Source: Micromonospora sp. MA102
GTDB taxonomy: Bacteria > Actinomycetota > Actinomycetes > Mycobacteriales > Micromonosporaceae
Assembly: GCF_025460765.1 (NCBI RefSeq)
Contig: NZ_JAMWEG010000002.1
Span: 372,001-436,000 of the forward strand
DNA length: 64,000 nt
Reading direction: 5' to 3'
The notes beneath the pieces are model-generated. The model saw only the letters and a list, made by a program, of their open reading frames with translations. It did not search any database and was not told the DNA's origin. Each line of letters opens with the position of its first letter. Position 1 is the stretch's first letter. The translations under genes and the position numbers were made by a program. This document shows positions 26,968 to 35,901 of the stretch, piece after piece.

Positions 26968-27769
26968 GCCGGGCGCGCTGCGGGCGTACCGGGCGCTGCT
27001 CGGTGCGCAGGCCCGGTCGCAGGCGTCGTACCGGACCTCGTTCGCCGTCGACCTCGTCGGCAACATGGGCGCCACCGTGTTCGACGTGATGACCGTGCTG
27101 GTGCTCTTCGGGGTGACCCGGGAGCTGGGCGGGTTCACGCTCCGCGAGACCCTGGTGGTCGTCGGCCTGTCGTCGTTCGCGTTCGCCACCGCCGACCTGC
27201 TGGTCGGCAACATCGAGCGGCTGCCCCGCTACGTACGTACCGGCCTCTTCGACGCGGTGCTGGTCCGGCCGCTGGCCGCGCTGCCCCAGCTGCTCCTGAT
27301 GGACCTGCCGCTGCGCAAGGTCTCCCGGGCGGTCTTCGGGCTGGCCGTGCTGGTGTTCGCGCTCGCCTCGGCCGGCATCGCGTGGACGCCGGGCCGGGTG
27401 GCGCTCGCGCTGGTCGCCCCGCCGGCCGCGGTGGTCTTCTTCGCCGCGGTCTTCGTCACCACGGCCACGGTGTCGTTCTACTGGATCGACTCGGGGGAGC
27501 TGGCCAACTCGGTCACCTACGGCGGGCGCGACTTCACCTCGTACCCGGTCACCGTCTACGGCGGCTGGTTCCGCGCGCTCTTCGCGTACGGGATGGGTTT
27601 CGCCTTTGTCAGCTACCACCCGGCGCTGGCGCTGCTGGGCCGGCCCGACCCGCTGGGCCTGCCGGCCTGGGTCGGCTGGGCCTCGCCCGGCGTCGCGCTG
27701 GTCGCCGCGGCGGTCGCCGCAGTGGCCTGGCGCGTCGGGATCCGCCACTACCGGAGTACGGGGTCATGA
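26960..27769 (+). CDS. ABC-2 family transporter permease (second subunit)
   Basis: A 269-residue membrane protein with about six helices and weak similarity to the previous subunit: SQASYRTSFAVDLVGNM, then RTGLFDAVLVRPLAALPQ matching the TGEIAADLLRPVHPV region of its partner, and TYGGRDFTSYPVTVYGGW in the last third. GTG at 26960 overlaps the first permease gene, and its stop overlaps the ATPase start, so translation is coupled through the operon. The two permeases probably form a heterodimeric channel. Confidence 0.88.
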   Translation: MAEPGALRAYRALLGAQARSQASYRTSFAVDLVGNMGATVFDVMTVLVLFGVTRELGGFTLRETLVVVGLSSFAFATADLLVGNIERLPRYVRTGLFDAVLVRPLAALPQLLLMDLPLRKVSRAVFGLAVLVFALASAGIAWTPGRVALALVAPPAAVVFFAAVFVTTATVSFYWIDSGELANSVTYGGRDFTSYPVTVYGGWFRALFAYGMGFAFVSYHPALALLGRPDPLGLPAWVGWASPGVALVAAAVAAVAWRVGIRHYRSTGS

Positions 27770-28734
27770 ACGTCATCGAGATGGACGGGCTGCGCAAGGA
27801 GTTCACCGTCCGGGTGCGGACCGGACGGCTGCGCCGGGAGAAGCGGACGGTCACCGCGGTCGACGGGGTGGACCTGCGGGTGGAGCGGGGCGAGATGCTC
27901 GGCTACATCGGTCCGAACGGCGCCGGCAAGTCCACGACGTTGAAGATGCTCACCGGGGTGCTGATGCCCTCGGCGGGCCGGGCCCGGGTCTGCGGGCTGC
28001 GGCCGGTGCCCGACCGGACCCGGCTGGCGCTGCGCATCGGCGTGGTCTTCGGGCAGCGCTCGCAGCTCTGGTGGGACCTGCCGCTGCGGGACTCGTTCGC
28101 GCTGCTGCGGCACGTCTACCGGGTGCCGTCCGGCGAGCACGCGGCCCGGTTGGCCCGCTGCCGGAGCCTGCTCGACCTGGACGAGTTCCTGGACACCCCG
28201 GTCCGGCAGCTCTCGCTGGGCCAGCGGATGCGCGGCGAGTTGACCGCCGCCCTGCTGCACGGCCCCGAGGTGCTCTTCCTGGACGAGCCGACCATCGGGC
28301 TGGACGTGGTCAGCAAGCAGGCGGTCCGCGGCTTCCTGGCGGAGCTGGGCCGGGCCGGCGACACCACCCTGGTGCTCACCACCCACGACCTGGCCGACAT
28401 CGAGCGGCTCTGCCGGCGTCTCGTGGTGATCGACCACGGGCGGGTGGTGCACGACGGCTCGATCGCCGCCCTGCACAGCCGGTACGGCTCCCGCCGGATG
28501 GTGGTCGCCGAGCTGGACGCCGCGCTGCCCGCGCCGCCGGTGCTGCCGGGCGCGCCGGTGCAGCGAGTGGAGGCGGACGGGCGCCGGCTGGTCTTCGCGC
28601 TGGAGTCGGCGAGTGTCGCCGAGGTGGTGGCCGGGCTGGCCGGCCTGGCCACGCTGCGGGACATCTCGATCGTGGAGCCGGACATCGAGGAGGTCGTGGC
28701 CCGGCTCTACCGGGCCCCGGCCGAGGTGGGCTGA
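27766..28734 (+). CDS. ABC transporter ATP-binding protein
   Basis: The 322-residue ATPase powers the two preceding permeases. It has Walker A GPNGAGKSTT, Q-loop VVFGQRSQLWWDLPL, signature LSLGQRMRGELTAAL, Walker B VLFLDEPTIGLD and the switch His in LTTHDLADIE. An extra C-terminal ~90 residues follow the ATPase domain, as in ABC-2 exporters of the DrrA type. The W in SQLWWDLPL is typical of the subgroup linked to ABC2_membrane_6 permeases. ATGA overlap at 27766 couples it to the second permease. The cargo cannot be deduced. Confidence 0.92.
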   Translation: MNVIEMDGLRKEFTVRVRTGRLRREKRTVTAVDGVDLRVERGEMLGYIGPNGAGKSTTLKMLTGVLMPSAGRARVCGLRPVPDRTRLALRIGVVFGQRSQLWWDLPLRDSFALLRHVYRVPSGEHAARLARCRSLLDLDEFLDTPVRQLSLGQRMRGELTAALLHGPEVLFLDEPTIGLDVVSKQAVRGFLAELGRAGDTTLVLTTHDLADIERLCRRLVVIDHGRVVHDGSIAALHSRYGSRRMVVAELDAALPAPPVLPGAPVQRVEADGRRLVFALESASVAEVVAGLAGLATLRDISIVEPDIEEVVARLYRAPAEVG

Positions 28735-28744
28735 GCCGGCCCGG

Positions 28745-29353
28745 TCAGATCTTGTCGCCGATGTTCACCTGGGGCGCCGGGGCGCGCATCTTGCGGAACG
28801 TGATCGACCGCATGATCGCGTAGAAGTAGAGCGAGCCGAGCCGTTCGGTGCTCTTGGGGAAGCGCTCGCGGACCAGCTTCTTGATCTTCCGGGTGATCAG
28901 CACCGAGTCGATCACCACGCCGAGCGCCAGCGCGCCCCACAGCACGTTCGACAGCAGCCGGACGATCGGCGGCATGGCCTGGTTGGAGCCGAGCAGCACG
29001 ATCAGCGCGCCGCCGAAGAACCAGGTGCCCACCGTGCGCCGGGAGTCGACCACGTTGCGGGCCAGCAGCCGCTCGGGGCCCCGGTCGCGCGGGCCGCCCT
29101 CACGCCGGAACTCGGCCGCGGACTCGGCGCGCGCGGCGCGGCGCTGCTCCCGGGCCTCCTCCTTGGTCAGCGGACGGGCCGGGGCGGCCGGGCGGCGACC
29201 CGCGGCCGGCCGCTTCGGGGTGGTCAGCCCCAGCTCCTTCTTGCTCGGGGTGTAACCCCGGGGCTGGGCGGCGGCGGACGCCTCGTCGGTCGTCACCGGG
29301 GTGACGGACTCCTCGACGAGGTCGGTGGGCTTGCGACGAAACAGCGACGGCAC
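28745..29353 (-). CDS. DUF3043 family membrane protein
   Basis: A 202-residue protein of an actinobacterial family of unknown function. The N-terminal half is charged and soluble (RRKPTDLVEE, GYTPSKKELGLTTPKRP, and a basic KEEAREQRRAARAESAAEFRR helix, quoted in part), followed by two membrane helices (about 110-160) and a conserved basic tail ERFPKSTERLGSLYFYAIMR. GTG at 29353 is chosen because it starts PSLFRRKP, the conserved beginning; the upstream frame to 29389 is probably not translated. It converges with the ABC ATPase gene 10 bases away and is near murA on the same strand. Confidence 0.8.
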   Translation of the reverse strand: MPSLFRRKPTDLVEESVTPVTTDEASAAAQPRGYTPSKKELGLTTPKRPAAGRRPAAPARPLTKEEAREQRRAARAESAAEFRREGGPRDRGPERLLARNVVDSRRTVGTWFFGGALIVLLGSNQAMPPIVRLLSNVLWGALALGVVIDSVLITRKIKKLVRERFPKSTERLGSLYFYAIMRSITFRKMRAPAPQVNIGDKI

Positions 29354-29420
29354 GCGGCAAGGGTAGCCAAACAGCCGCGCCCCGTGCACATCGCGGGTGC
29401 ACCGGGCGACGGGTGTGACG

Positions 29421-30776
29421 TCAGGGACGCTCGACGTGCGCGCCGAGGTCGGCCAGCTTGGCCTCGAAGTCCTCGTAGCCCCGGTTGATCAGGTCGACGC
29501 CGTAGACCCGCGAGGTGCCCTCGGCGGCCAGGGCCGCGATCAGGTGGCTGAAGCCGGCCCGCAGGTCGGGGATCACCAGGTCGGCGGCGTGCAGCTTGCT
29601 CGGGCCGGCGATCACCGCCGAGTGCTTGAAGTTGCGGCGGCCGAAGCGGCAGGGGGTGCCGCCCAGGCAGTCCCGGTAGACCTGGATGTTGGCGCCCATC
29701 GTGTTCAGCGCCTCGGTGTAGCCGAGCCGCTGCTCGTAGACCGTCTCGTGGACGATCGACAGGCCGCGGGCCTGGGTGAGCGCCACGACGAGCGGCTGCT
29801 GCCAGTCGGTCATGAACCCGGGGTGGACGTCGGTCTCCAGCGCCACGGCGTTCAACTCGCCGCCCGGGTGCCAGAACCGGATGCCGCCCTCCTGGCCCGG
29901 CCCGCCGCCGCGCGGCGGGCGGAGGTCGGTGACCTCGTACTCGCCGCCGACCGAGCGGAAGATGTTCAGGAAGGTCATCATGTCGGCCTGCTGGGCGCCG
30001 AGCACCTCGACGTGCCCCCGGGTGGCCAGCGCGGCCGCCGCCCAGCTCGCGGCCTCGATCCGGTCCGGGATCGGCCGGTGGGTGTAGCCGCTGAGCCGCT
30101 TCACACCCTGGATCTCGATGACCCGGTCGGTGTGCACCTTGATGATCGCGCCCATCTTCTGCAGCACGCAGATCAGGTCGATGATCTCGGGCTCCACGGC
30201 CGCGTTGCGCAGCTCGGTGACGCCCTCGGCCATCACCGCGGTGAGCAGCACCTGCTCGGTGGCGCCCACGCTCGGGTAGGGCAGGGCGAACTTGGTGCCG
30301 TGCAGCCCGTTGGGCGCCGACAGGTGCAGCCCCTCCGGGGTCTTGTCCACGGTCGCGCCGAACTCGCGCAGCGCCTGGAGGTGGAAGTCGATGGGGCGCG
30401 GGCCGATGTGGCAGCCGCCCAGGTCGGGGATGAAGGCGTGACCGAGCCGGTGCAGCAGCGGGCCGCAGAACAGGATCGGGATCCGGCTGGACCCGGCGTG
30501 CACGTTGATCTGGTCGGTGCTGGCGCTCTCGACGTTGGACGGGTCGAAGACCAGCTCACCGTCCTCCTCGCCGTCGCTGACCTTGACGCCGTGCAGGCCG
30601 AGCAGCCCGCGGACGACCTCCACGTCACGGATCCGGGGCACGTCGAACAGTCGGCTGGGGGTGTCGCCCAGCAGGGCGGCCACCATGGCCTTGGACACGA
30701 GGTTCTTCGCGCCGCGCACGCGGATCCGCCCTTCGAGCGGAGTGCCTCCGTGTACGACCAGGACGTCGTCGGTCAA
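29421..30776 (-). CDS. murA: UDP-N-acetylglucosamine 1-carboxyvinyltransferase
   Basis: The 451-residue enzyme adds enolpyruvate to UDP-GlcNAc, the first committed step of peptidoglycan synthesis and the fosfomycin target. Seen: HGGTPLEGRIRVRGAKN at the N terminus, the active-site Cys in DLGGCHIGPRP, and RAGFSHLIAALAAEGTS near the C terminus. TTG at 30776 (LTDDVLVVHGG) is preferred: GGAGG lies six bases upstream and the family starts here. The open frame extends to an ATG at 30923 and another at 30833 with 19-49 extra residues; these are not conserved as far as I know. A long hairpin lies at 30916-30984. Confidence 0.92.
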   Translation of the reverse strand: MTDDVLVVHGGTPLEGRIRVRGAKNLVSKAMVAALLGDTPSRLFDVPRIRDVEVVRGLLGLHGVKVSDGEEDGELVFDPSNVESASTDQINVHAGSSRIPILFCGPLLHRLGHAFIPDLGGCHIGPRPIDFHLQALREFGATVDKTPEGLHLSAPNGLHGTKFALPYPSVGATEQVLLTAVMAEGVTELRNAAVEPEIIDLICVLQKMGAIIKVHTDRVIEIQGVKRLSGYTHRPIPDRIEAASWAAAALATRGHVEVLGAQQADMMTFLNIFRSVGGEYEVTDLRPPRGGGPGQEGGIRFWHPGGELNAVALETDVHPGFMTDWQQPLVVALTQARGLSIVHETVYEQRLGYTEALNTMGANIQVYRDCLGGTPCRFGRRNFKHSAVIAGPSKLHAADLVIPDLRAGFSHLIAALAAEGTSRVYGVDLINRGYEDFEAKLADLGAHVERP

Positions 30777-30915
30777 CGCAACCTCCAGCGCGTTGGTGCT
30801 GCCGTGTAGATGAGTCAGGTGCACGATCTGCATCGCTACCCGGATGGCGGCCCCGTCAAAACGGACCGCGTGAGTCGTCGCCCCGGCAGCATAGCCCTCC
30901 GTGACGAGAATGGAA

Positions 30916-30984
30916 TCGGTCACATCACCAGCGAGGGCACGAACCGGGGATTCCGGTGCGTTTCCGTACCAGTGATGTGACCGA
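30916..30984. promoter_or_regulatory. Perfect 13-base inverted repeat in the nadA-murA gap
   Basis: TCGGTCACATCAC (30916-30928) and GTGATGTGACCGA (30972-30984) are exact inverted copies around a 43-base spacer, which itself holds a smaller palindrome (ACCGGGGATTCCGGT). On the minus strand this follows the nadA stop by six bases and precedes murA by about 140 bases. It may end nadA transcription, attenuate murA or bind a regulator (two half sites). Confidence 0.55.
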
Positions 30985-30990
30985 GGGTGA

Positions 30991-32166
30991 TCAGGCGCCG
31001 GGAAGGGCGAGCATCTGGTCCAGCGCGGCCCGTGCGTGTCCGGCGGTGTCCGGGTCGACGGTGATCTGGTTGACCACCCGGCCGGCGACCAGCTCCTCCA
31101 GGGCCCAGACCAGGTGCGGCAGGTCGATCCGGTTCATCGTCGAGCAGTAGCAGACCGCCCGGTCGAGGAACATGATCTGCTTGTCCGGGTGCGCCAGCGC
31201 CAGCCGGCGGACCAGGTTCAGCTCGGTGCCGACCGCCCACGCCGAGCCGGCCGGAGCCGCCTCGATGGTCTTGATGATGTATTCGGTCGAGCCCACCTGG
31301 TCGGCGGCGTTGACGACCTCGTGCCGGCACTCCGGGTGGACCAGCACGTTGACCCCCGGCACCCGTTCGCGCACGTCGTTGACGCTGTCGAGGGTGAAGC
31401 GGCCGTGCACCGAGCAGTGCCCGCGCCAGAGGATCATCTTCGCGTCGCGCAGTTGCTCCGGGGTCAGCCCGCCGTTCGGCTTGTGCGGGTCGTAGAGCAC
31501 GCAGTCGTCCAGCGAGAAGCCCATCTCCAGGACGGCGGTGTTGCGGCCCAGGTGCTGGTCGGGGAGGAAGAGCACCTTCTGCCCCTGTTCGAACGCCCAG
31601 TCCAGCGCCCGCTTCGCGTTCGACGAGGTGCAGACCACGCCGCCGTTCTGGCCGACGAAGCCCTTGATGTCCGCCGAGGAGTTCATGTAGGTCACCGGGA
31701 CGGTGTCCGCCGCGATGCCCAGCTCGGTCAGCACGTCCCAGGCGGTCTCGACCTGCGACAGCACCGCCATGTCGGCCATCGAGCAGCCGGCGGCGAGGTC
31801 GGGCAGGATCACCTTCTGCCGGTCCGAGGTGAGGATGTCCGCGCTCTCGGCCATGAAGTGCACGCCGCAGAAGACGATGTACTCCGCCTCGGGGCGGGCC
31901 GCCGCCTCCCGGGCCAGCTTGAACGAGTCGCCGGTCACGTCGGCGAACTGGATCACCTCGTCGCGCTGGTAGTGGTGGCCCAGCACGAAGACCTTCGTGC
32001 CGAGCGCGGCCTTCGCCGCGGCCGCCCGGGCCACCAGGTCCGGGTCGCTCGGCGCGGGGAGGTCACCCGGACACTCCACGCCACGCTCGGTGGCGGGGTC
32101 GCTGCCGCGGCCGAGGAGCAGCAGCGCAGTGGCGGTGTTGGAGGGCTCAACCCAGGTCGAAGTCAC
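30991..32166 (-). CDS. nadA: Quinolinate synthase
   Basis: The 391-residue enzyme condenses iminoaspartate and dihydroxyacetone phosphate to quinolinate, in de novo NAD synthesis, and holds one [4Fe-4S] cluster. Seen: VLGHHYQRDEVIQFAD, the cluster Cys in IVFCGVHFMAE, NSSADIKGFVGQNGGVVCTS, HPECRHEV and CYCSTMNRIDLPHL near the end. GTG at 32166 (VTSTWVEPSN) is chosen over an in-frame ATG at 32175; both lack a strong ribosome site. nadB and nadC, often next to it, are not in the window. It diverges from the glycerate kinase gene. Confidence 0.93.
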   Translation of the reverse strand: MTSTWVEPSNTATALLLLGRGSDPATERGVECPGDLPAPSDPDLVARAAAAKAALGTKVFVLGHHYQRDEVIQFADVTGDSFKLAREAAARPEAEYIVFCGVHFMAESADILTSDRQKVILPDLAAGCSMADMAVLSQVETAWDVLTELGIAADTVPVTYMNSSADIKGFVGQNGGVVCTSSNAKRALDWAFEQGQKVLFLPDQHLGRNTAVLEMGFSLDDCVLYDPHKPNGGLTPEQLRDAKMILWRGHCSVHGRFTLDSVNDVRERVPGVNVLVHPECRHEVVNAADQVGSTEYIIKTIEAAPAGSAWAVGTELNLVRRLALAHPDKQIMFLDRAVCYCSTMNRIDLPHLVWALEELVAGRVVNQITVDPDTAGHARAALDQMLALPGA

Positions 32167-32234
32167 GCCCCCCATGGTCCCACAGCGGGACGGCCGCGCG
32201 GCCGCCACGGATGTGGCCTGCCACACTGCTCGGC

Positions 32235-33371
32235 ATGCGCGTGCTGCTCTGCCCGGACAAGTTCGCCGGCACGCTGCCGGCCCAGGACGTGGCCGCCGCG
32301 GTGGCCGAGGGCTGGCGGGAGGTCGCCCCCGCCGACGAACTGCTGGTCCGGCCGCTGGCCGACGGCGGACCCGGGTTCGTCGCCGTGCTCGCCGAGGCGC
32401 TCGGCGGCCGGCTGCTGCCGGTGCCCACCGTCGACCCGCTCGGCCGGCCCGCCGCCGGTGAGATCCTGCTCACCGACGACGGCGTGGCGTACCTGGAGAG
32501 CGCCCAGGCGTGCGGGCTGCACCTGCTCTCCGCCGCCGAGCGGGACCCGAAGGCGACCACCTCCTACGGGCTGGGCCTGCTGGTCGCCGCGGCGGTCGAG
32601 GCGGGAGCGCGGACCGTGGTGGTCGGGCTGGGCGGCTCGGCCACCAACGACGGCGGCGCCGGCATGCTCACCCCGCTCGGGGTCACCCCGCTGGACGAGG
32701 CCGGCCGGGCCCTGCCGTACGGCGGGGCGGCCCTCGCCGCCGTGACCGGGCTGGACGGCGCGCCGCGGCTGCGCGGCGCGGCGCTGGTCGCCGCCACCGA
32801 CGTCGACAACCCGCTGCTCGGGCTGCACGGCGCCAGCAACGTGTACGGCCCGCAGAAGGGCGCCACCCGCGCGGACGTGCTGCTGCTCGACGCCGCGCTG
32901 GAGCGCTGGGCGGCCGTGCTGGAGAGGGACCTCCCGGGCTGCCCGACGGGGCTCGGCGTGCTGCCCGGCGGCGGCGCGGCGGGCGGCCTCGGCGCGGCGG
33001 TCCTCGCGCTCGGCGGCCGGTGCGAGTCCGGCATCGGCCTGGTCACCCGGGCCATCGGCCTGGACGCCGCGCTGGACGCCGCCGACCTGGTGATCACCGG
33101 CGAGGGCTCCTTCGACCACCAGTCGCTGCGCGGCAAGGTGGTCGCCGGGGTGGCCGGGGCCGCCCGGGACCGGGGGGTGCCCTGCGTGGTCCTCGCCGGC
33201 CGGGTGAGCACCGGGCGGCGGGAGGCCGCCGCGGCCGGCGTGACCGAGGCGCACAGCCTGGTCGAGCACTTCGGCGGCGAGGAGCGCGGGGGAGTGGAGG
33301 CGGCGATGAGCCGCCCGGCCGAGGGGCTGCGGGCGCTCGGCGCCCGGCTCGCCGGCCAGTGGAGCCGCTGA
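32235..33371 (+). CDS. Glycerate kinase (type I, GlxK/GarK family)
   Basis: The 378-residue enzyme phosphorylates D-glycerate. The family is shown by LLCPDKFAGTLPAQDVA at the N terminus, PLADGGPGFVAVL, GLGGSATNDGGAGML, ATDVDNPLLG, GASNVYGPQKGAT and ITGEGSFDHQSLRGK. Length is normal. The ATG at 32235 starts at the conserved strand and has no ribosome site, so it could be leaderless. It is divergent from nadA with a 68-base gap. No glyoxylate or glycerate pathway genes are beside it. Confidence 0.93.
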   Translation: MRVLLCPDKFAGTLPAQDVAAAVAEGWREVAPADELLVRPLADGGPGFVAVLAEALGGRLLPVPTVDPLGRPAAGEILLTDDGVAYLESAQACGLHLLSAAERDPKATTSYGLGLLVAAAVEAGARTVVVGLGGSATNDGGAGMLTPLGVTPLDEAGRALPYGGAALAAVTGLDGAPRLRGAALVAATDVDNPLLGLHGASNVYGPQKGATRADVLLLDAALERWAAVLERDLPGCPTGLGVLPGGGAAGGLGAAVLALGGRCESGIGLVTRAIGLDAALDAADLVITGEGSFDHQSLRGKVVAGVAGAARDRGVPCVVLAGRVSTGRREAAAAGVTEAHSLVEHFGGEERGGVEAAMSRPAEGLRALGARLAGQWSR

Positions 33372-33486
33372 GCCGACCCGGACGCCCTCCGCGCGCCCTG
33401 ACCGGTGTCGCGCACCCGACGATCCCGGCCGCAACGCGGCCCGGACCCGGCGCGTGTGCCCAGGGACACCGGACGAGGAGGTCGAC

Positions 33487-34155
33487 ATGAGCAGGACCAC
33501 GGCAGACCTGACCAGGAACCCGGCGGCACGGCGGCGGACCGGCGGCCGGTTGGCCGCGCTGGCGGCGGGCGCGACCGCACTCGCGCTCACGGCCTGCGCT
33601 CCGGCACGGGAAGCCCCCTCCGCCACCGCCCCGACGGCCTCCGCGGCCCCGACCGCATCGACCACCTCGCCGGCCCCGCACACCCCGCCGGCCACACCGC
33701 GGCCGGCAACCAGCCCCACGCGCCCGGCCTCCGGGACCCCGGACTGCCGCACCGCCGACCTCTCGCTGGCGTCCGCCGGCTCGTCCGGCCACGCCGGCAG
33801 CGGGACCGCCTACCTCGCGCTGACGAACCGGTCCGGCCGGCAGTGCGCGCTGGCCGGCTTCCCCGAGGTCCGGCTGGTCGACGCCACCGGCCGGGTCCTC
33901 CCGGTGGGGGTGCGGCACCACCTCACCGCGCACCGGGTGGTGCTGGCGCCCGGCGGCGCGGCCTGGACCGCGGTCACCCTGAGCCACGTGCCCCGGGCGG
34001 ACGACGAGGGAGCGCCGTGCGAGCCGCCGGCCGCCGCGCTCCGGCTCACCCCGCCGGGCGGCACCGGCCACCTGGCCGCCGAGGGCGCCTGGCGGGCCTG
34101 CGGCGGTACGGTCGAGGTGGATTCGTTCACGGCCGGACGCCCGCCGGCCGCCTGA
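33487..34155 (+). CDS. DUF4232 lipoprotein
   Basis: A 222-residue secreted lipoprotein. The N terminus has a basic start, a hydrophobic core and the lipobox LTAC with the lipidated Cys37. A Thr/Pro/Ala-rich tether (about 40-85) leads to a DUF4232 domain: CRTADLSLASAGSSGHAG, YLALTNRSGRQCALAGFP, RLVDATGRVLPV and a C-terminal ACGGTVEV, with four cysteines that may form two disulfides. ATG at 33487 has GGAGG six bases upstream. The function of DUF4232 is not known. It is a single gene between glycerate kinase and erpA. Confidence 0.82.
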   Translation: MSRTTADLTRNPAARRRTGGRLAALAAGATALALTACAPAREAPSATAPTASAAPTASTTSPAPHTPPATPRPATSPTRPASGTPDCRTADLSLASAGSSGHAGSGTAYLALTNRSGRQCALAGFPEVRLVDATGRVLPVGVRHHLTAHRVVLAPGGAAWTAVTLSHVPRADDEGAPCEPPAAALRLTPPGGTGHLAAEGAWRACGGTVEVDSFTAGRPPAA

Positions 34156-34311
34156 CGGTCCGCCCCGATCGGGGCGAGTCCGTCATCACGCCGCCGGGTG
34201 ACCTCGGTCGGAGCGGCGTAGGATCGGATCTGGACCACACCGGGAATCATTGGCGGACGTGCGGCGTTGGCCAGTGCGTCCGGACCCCATACCGCGCAGG
34301 GAGACTTCCAC

Positions 34312-34680
34312 GTGACCACGCCAGCGCAGACCGAGTCGACCGAGGCCAAGACCCCCAGCACCGTCGTCCTCACCGACGTCGCGGCGCAGAAGGTCAAGGC
34401 CCTGATCGAGCAGGAAGGCCGTGACGACCTGCGGCTCCGGGTCGCCGTGCAGCCGGGCGGCTGCTCCGGCCTGCGGTACCAGCTGTTCTTCGACGAGCGG
34501 TCGCTCGACGGTGACGTCGTCACCGACTTCGGCGGTGTCGAGGTCGTCGTCGACCGGATGAGCGCCCCCTACCTGGCCGGCGCCACCATCGACTTCGCCG
34601 ACCGGATCGACGCCCAGGGCTTCACCATCGACAACCCGAACGCCGGCAGCTCCTGCGCCTGCGGCGACTCGTTCAGCTGA
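34312..34680 (+). CDS. erpA: Iron-sulfur cluster insertion protein (A-type carrier)
   Basis: A 122-residue A-type carrier that passes Fe-S clusters to target proteins. The three cluster cysteines are in place: C51 in GGCSGL, and C115 and C117 in SSCACGDSF. GTG at 34312 is chosen because GGGAG lies seven to eight bases upstream; the first ~17 residues are a typical variable tail. Its targets could include nadA and the Rieske protein qcrA in this window, but that is not shown by the sequence. Followed by a hairpin terminator. Confidence 0.92.
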   Translation: MTTPAQTESTEAKTPSTVVLTDVAAQKVKALIEQEGRDDLRLRVAVQPGGCSGLRYQLFFDERSLDGDVVTDFGGVEVVVDRMSAPYLAGATIDFADRIDAQGFTIDNPNAGSSCACGDSFS

Positions 34681-34710
34681 GTCGACCGGGCCGACGACGC
34701 CTGCCGAACG

Positions 34711-34740
34711 GCGGGGCCATCCCTCACGGGGTGGCCCCGC
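34711..34740 (+). terminator. Hairpin terminator after erpA
   Basis: GCGGGGCCA (34711-34719) pairs with TGGCCCCGC (34732-34740), with further CCC/GGG pairing inside, followed by ggttccgtcttct. It lies 31 bases after the erpA stop. Confidence 0.7.
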
Positions 34741-34879
34741 GGTTCCGTCTTCTCCGGCGGGTGTCCGGGAGGTGAGGTCCGGAGGTACGGGGGGCGACGG
34801 GTTGTCGACCGACCCCGTCCCGCCGGCCGGGGCGACCGGTAGGCTGACCCGCGCCGTGCTCCCGACCACGAGGGTTGAC

Positions 34880-35854
34880 ATGAAGATCGCCGTGACCGGC
34901 TCGATCGCGACCGACCACCTGATGAGCTTCCCCGGCCGCTTCGCCGACCAGCTCATCGCCGACCAGCTGGACAAGGTCTCGCTGTCCTTCCTCGTCGACG
35001 AGCTGGTCCTCCGGCGCGGCGGCACCGCCGCGAACATCGCCTTCGGCATGGCACAGCTCGGGCTGCGCCCGGTGCTGCTCGGCGCGGTGGGCGCGGACTT
35101 CGCCGACTACCGGTCCTGGCTGGAGCGGCACGGCGTGGACTGCGACTCGGTGCACGTGAGCGAGATCGCTCACACGGCCCGCTTCGTCTGCACCACCGAC
35201 ACCGACATGTGCCAGATCGCCTCGTTCTACGCGGGCGCGATGAGCGAGGCCCGCAACATCGAGCTGGCCCCGGTGGCGCAGCGGCTCGGCGGCCTCGACC
35301 TGGTGCTGGTCAGCGCCAACGACCCGGCCGCGATGATCCGGCACTCCGCGGAGTGCCGGGAGCGCGGCTACGCCTTCGTGGCCGACCCGTCGCAGCAGCT
35401 CGCCCGGATGGACGGCGCGGACGTGCTCGGCCTGGTCGACGGCGCCGACTACCTGATGACCAACGAGTACGAGAAGTCGCTGCTGCAGAGCAAGGCCGGG
35501 CTGACCGACGCCCAGCTGCTGGAGCGGGTGAAGGTCCGGGTCACCACGCTCGGCAAGCAGGGCGTGGAGATTGCCGGCCGGGACGTCGGCACCATCCACG
35601 TGCCGATCGCCCGGGAGATCCAGGCGGTCGACCCGACCGGTGTCGGCGACGGCTTCCGGGCCGGCTTCTTCGCCGCGCTCAACTGGGGGGTCGGCCTGGA
35701 GCGCGCCGCCCAGGTCGGCTGCCTGCTCGCCACGCTGGTGCTGGAGAACTTCGGCGGCCAGGAGTACGAGGTTCGCCGGGACCTGTTCGTCAAGCGGCTC
35801 GCCGAGTCGTACGGCGACGCGGCCGCCGAGGACGTCCGGCCGCACCTGCAGTGA
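34880..35854 (+). CDS. adoK: Adenosine kinase (PfkB family)
   Basis: A 324-residue ribokinase-type enzyme that phosphorylates adenosine to AMP. It closely resembles Mycobacterium tuberculosis AdoK (Rv2202c) as I recall it: VTGSIATDHLMSFPGRF, KVSLSFLVDELVLRRGG, DFADYRSWLERHGVDCD, ARFVCTTDTDMCQIASFY and GAMSEARNIEL. The catalytic DPTGVGDGFRAGFF motif (anion hole and Asp) is intact. ATG at 34880 starts at the conserved strand (MKIAVTGS); AGGG lies upstream. Annotation pipelines often call this simply carbohydrate kinase. Confidence 0.92.
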   Translation: MKIAVTGSIATDHLMSFPGRFADQLIADQLDKVSLSFLVDELVLRRGGTAANIAFGMAQLGLRPVLLGAVGADFADYRSWLERHGVDCDSVHVSEIAHTARFVCTTDTDMCQIASFYAGAMSEARNIELAPVAQRLGGLDLVLVSANDPAAMIRHSAECRERGYAFVADPSQQLARMDGADVLGLVDGADYLMTNEYEKSLLQSKAGLTDAQLLERVKVRVTTLGKQGVEIAGRDVGTIHVPIAREIQAVDPTGVGDGFRAGFFAALNWGVGLERAAQVGCLLATLVLENFGGQEYEVRRDLFVKRLAESYGDAAAEDVRPHLQ

Positions 35855-35901
35855 CCGACTCGCGGCCGGGGTTGCCCGCCCACCTCCGCTGACCCGCCGG
35901 G

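Noticed and set aside
30777..30923. Starting MurA at the ATG at 30923 or 30833.
   Set aside because: The extra residues are not part of the family, while TTG at 30776 has a good ribosome site; the extension cannot be fully excluded.
33372..33486. A possible gene in the gap after glycerate kinase.
   Set aside because: Only GC-biased random frames; no motif, ribosome site or structure stands out.
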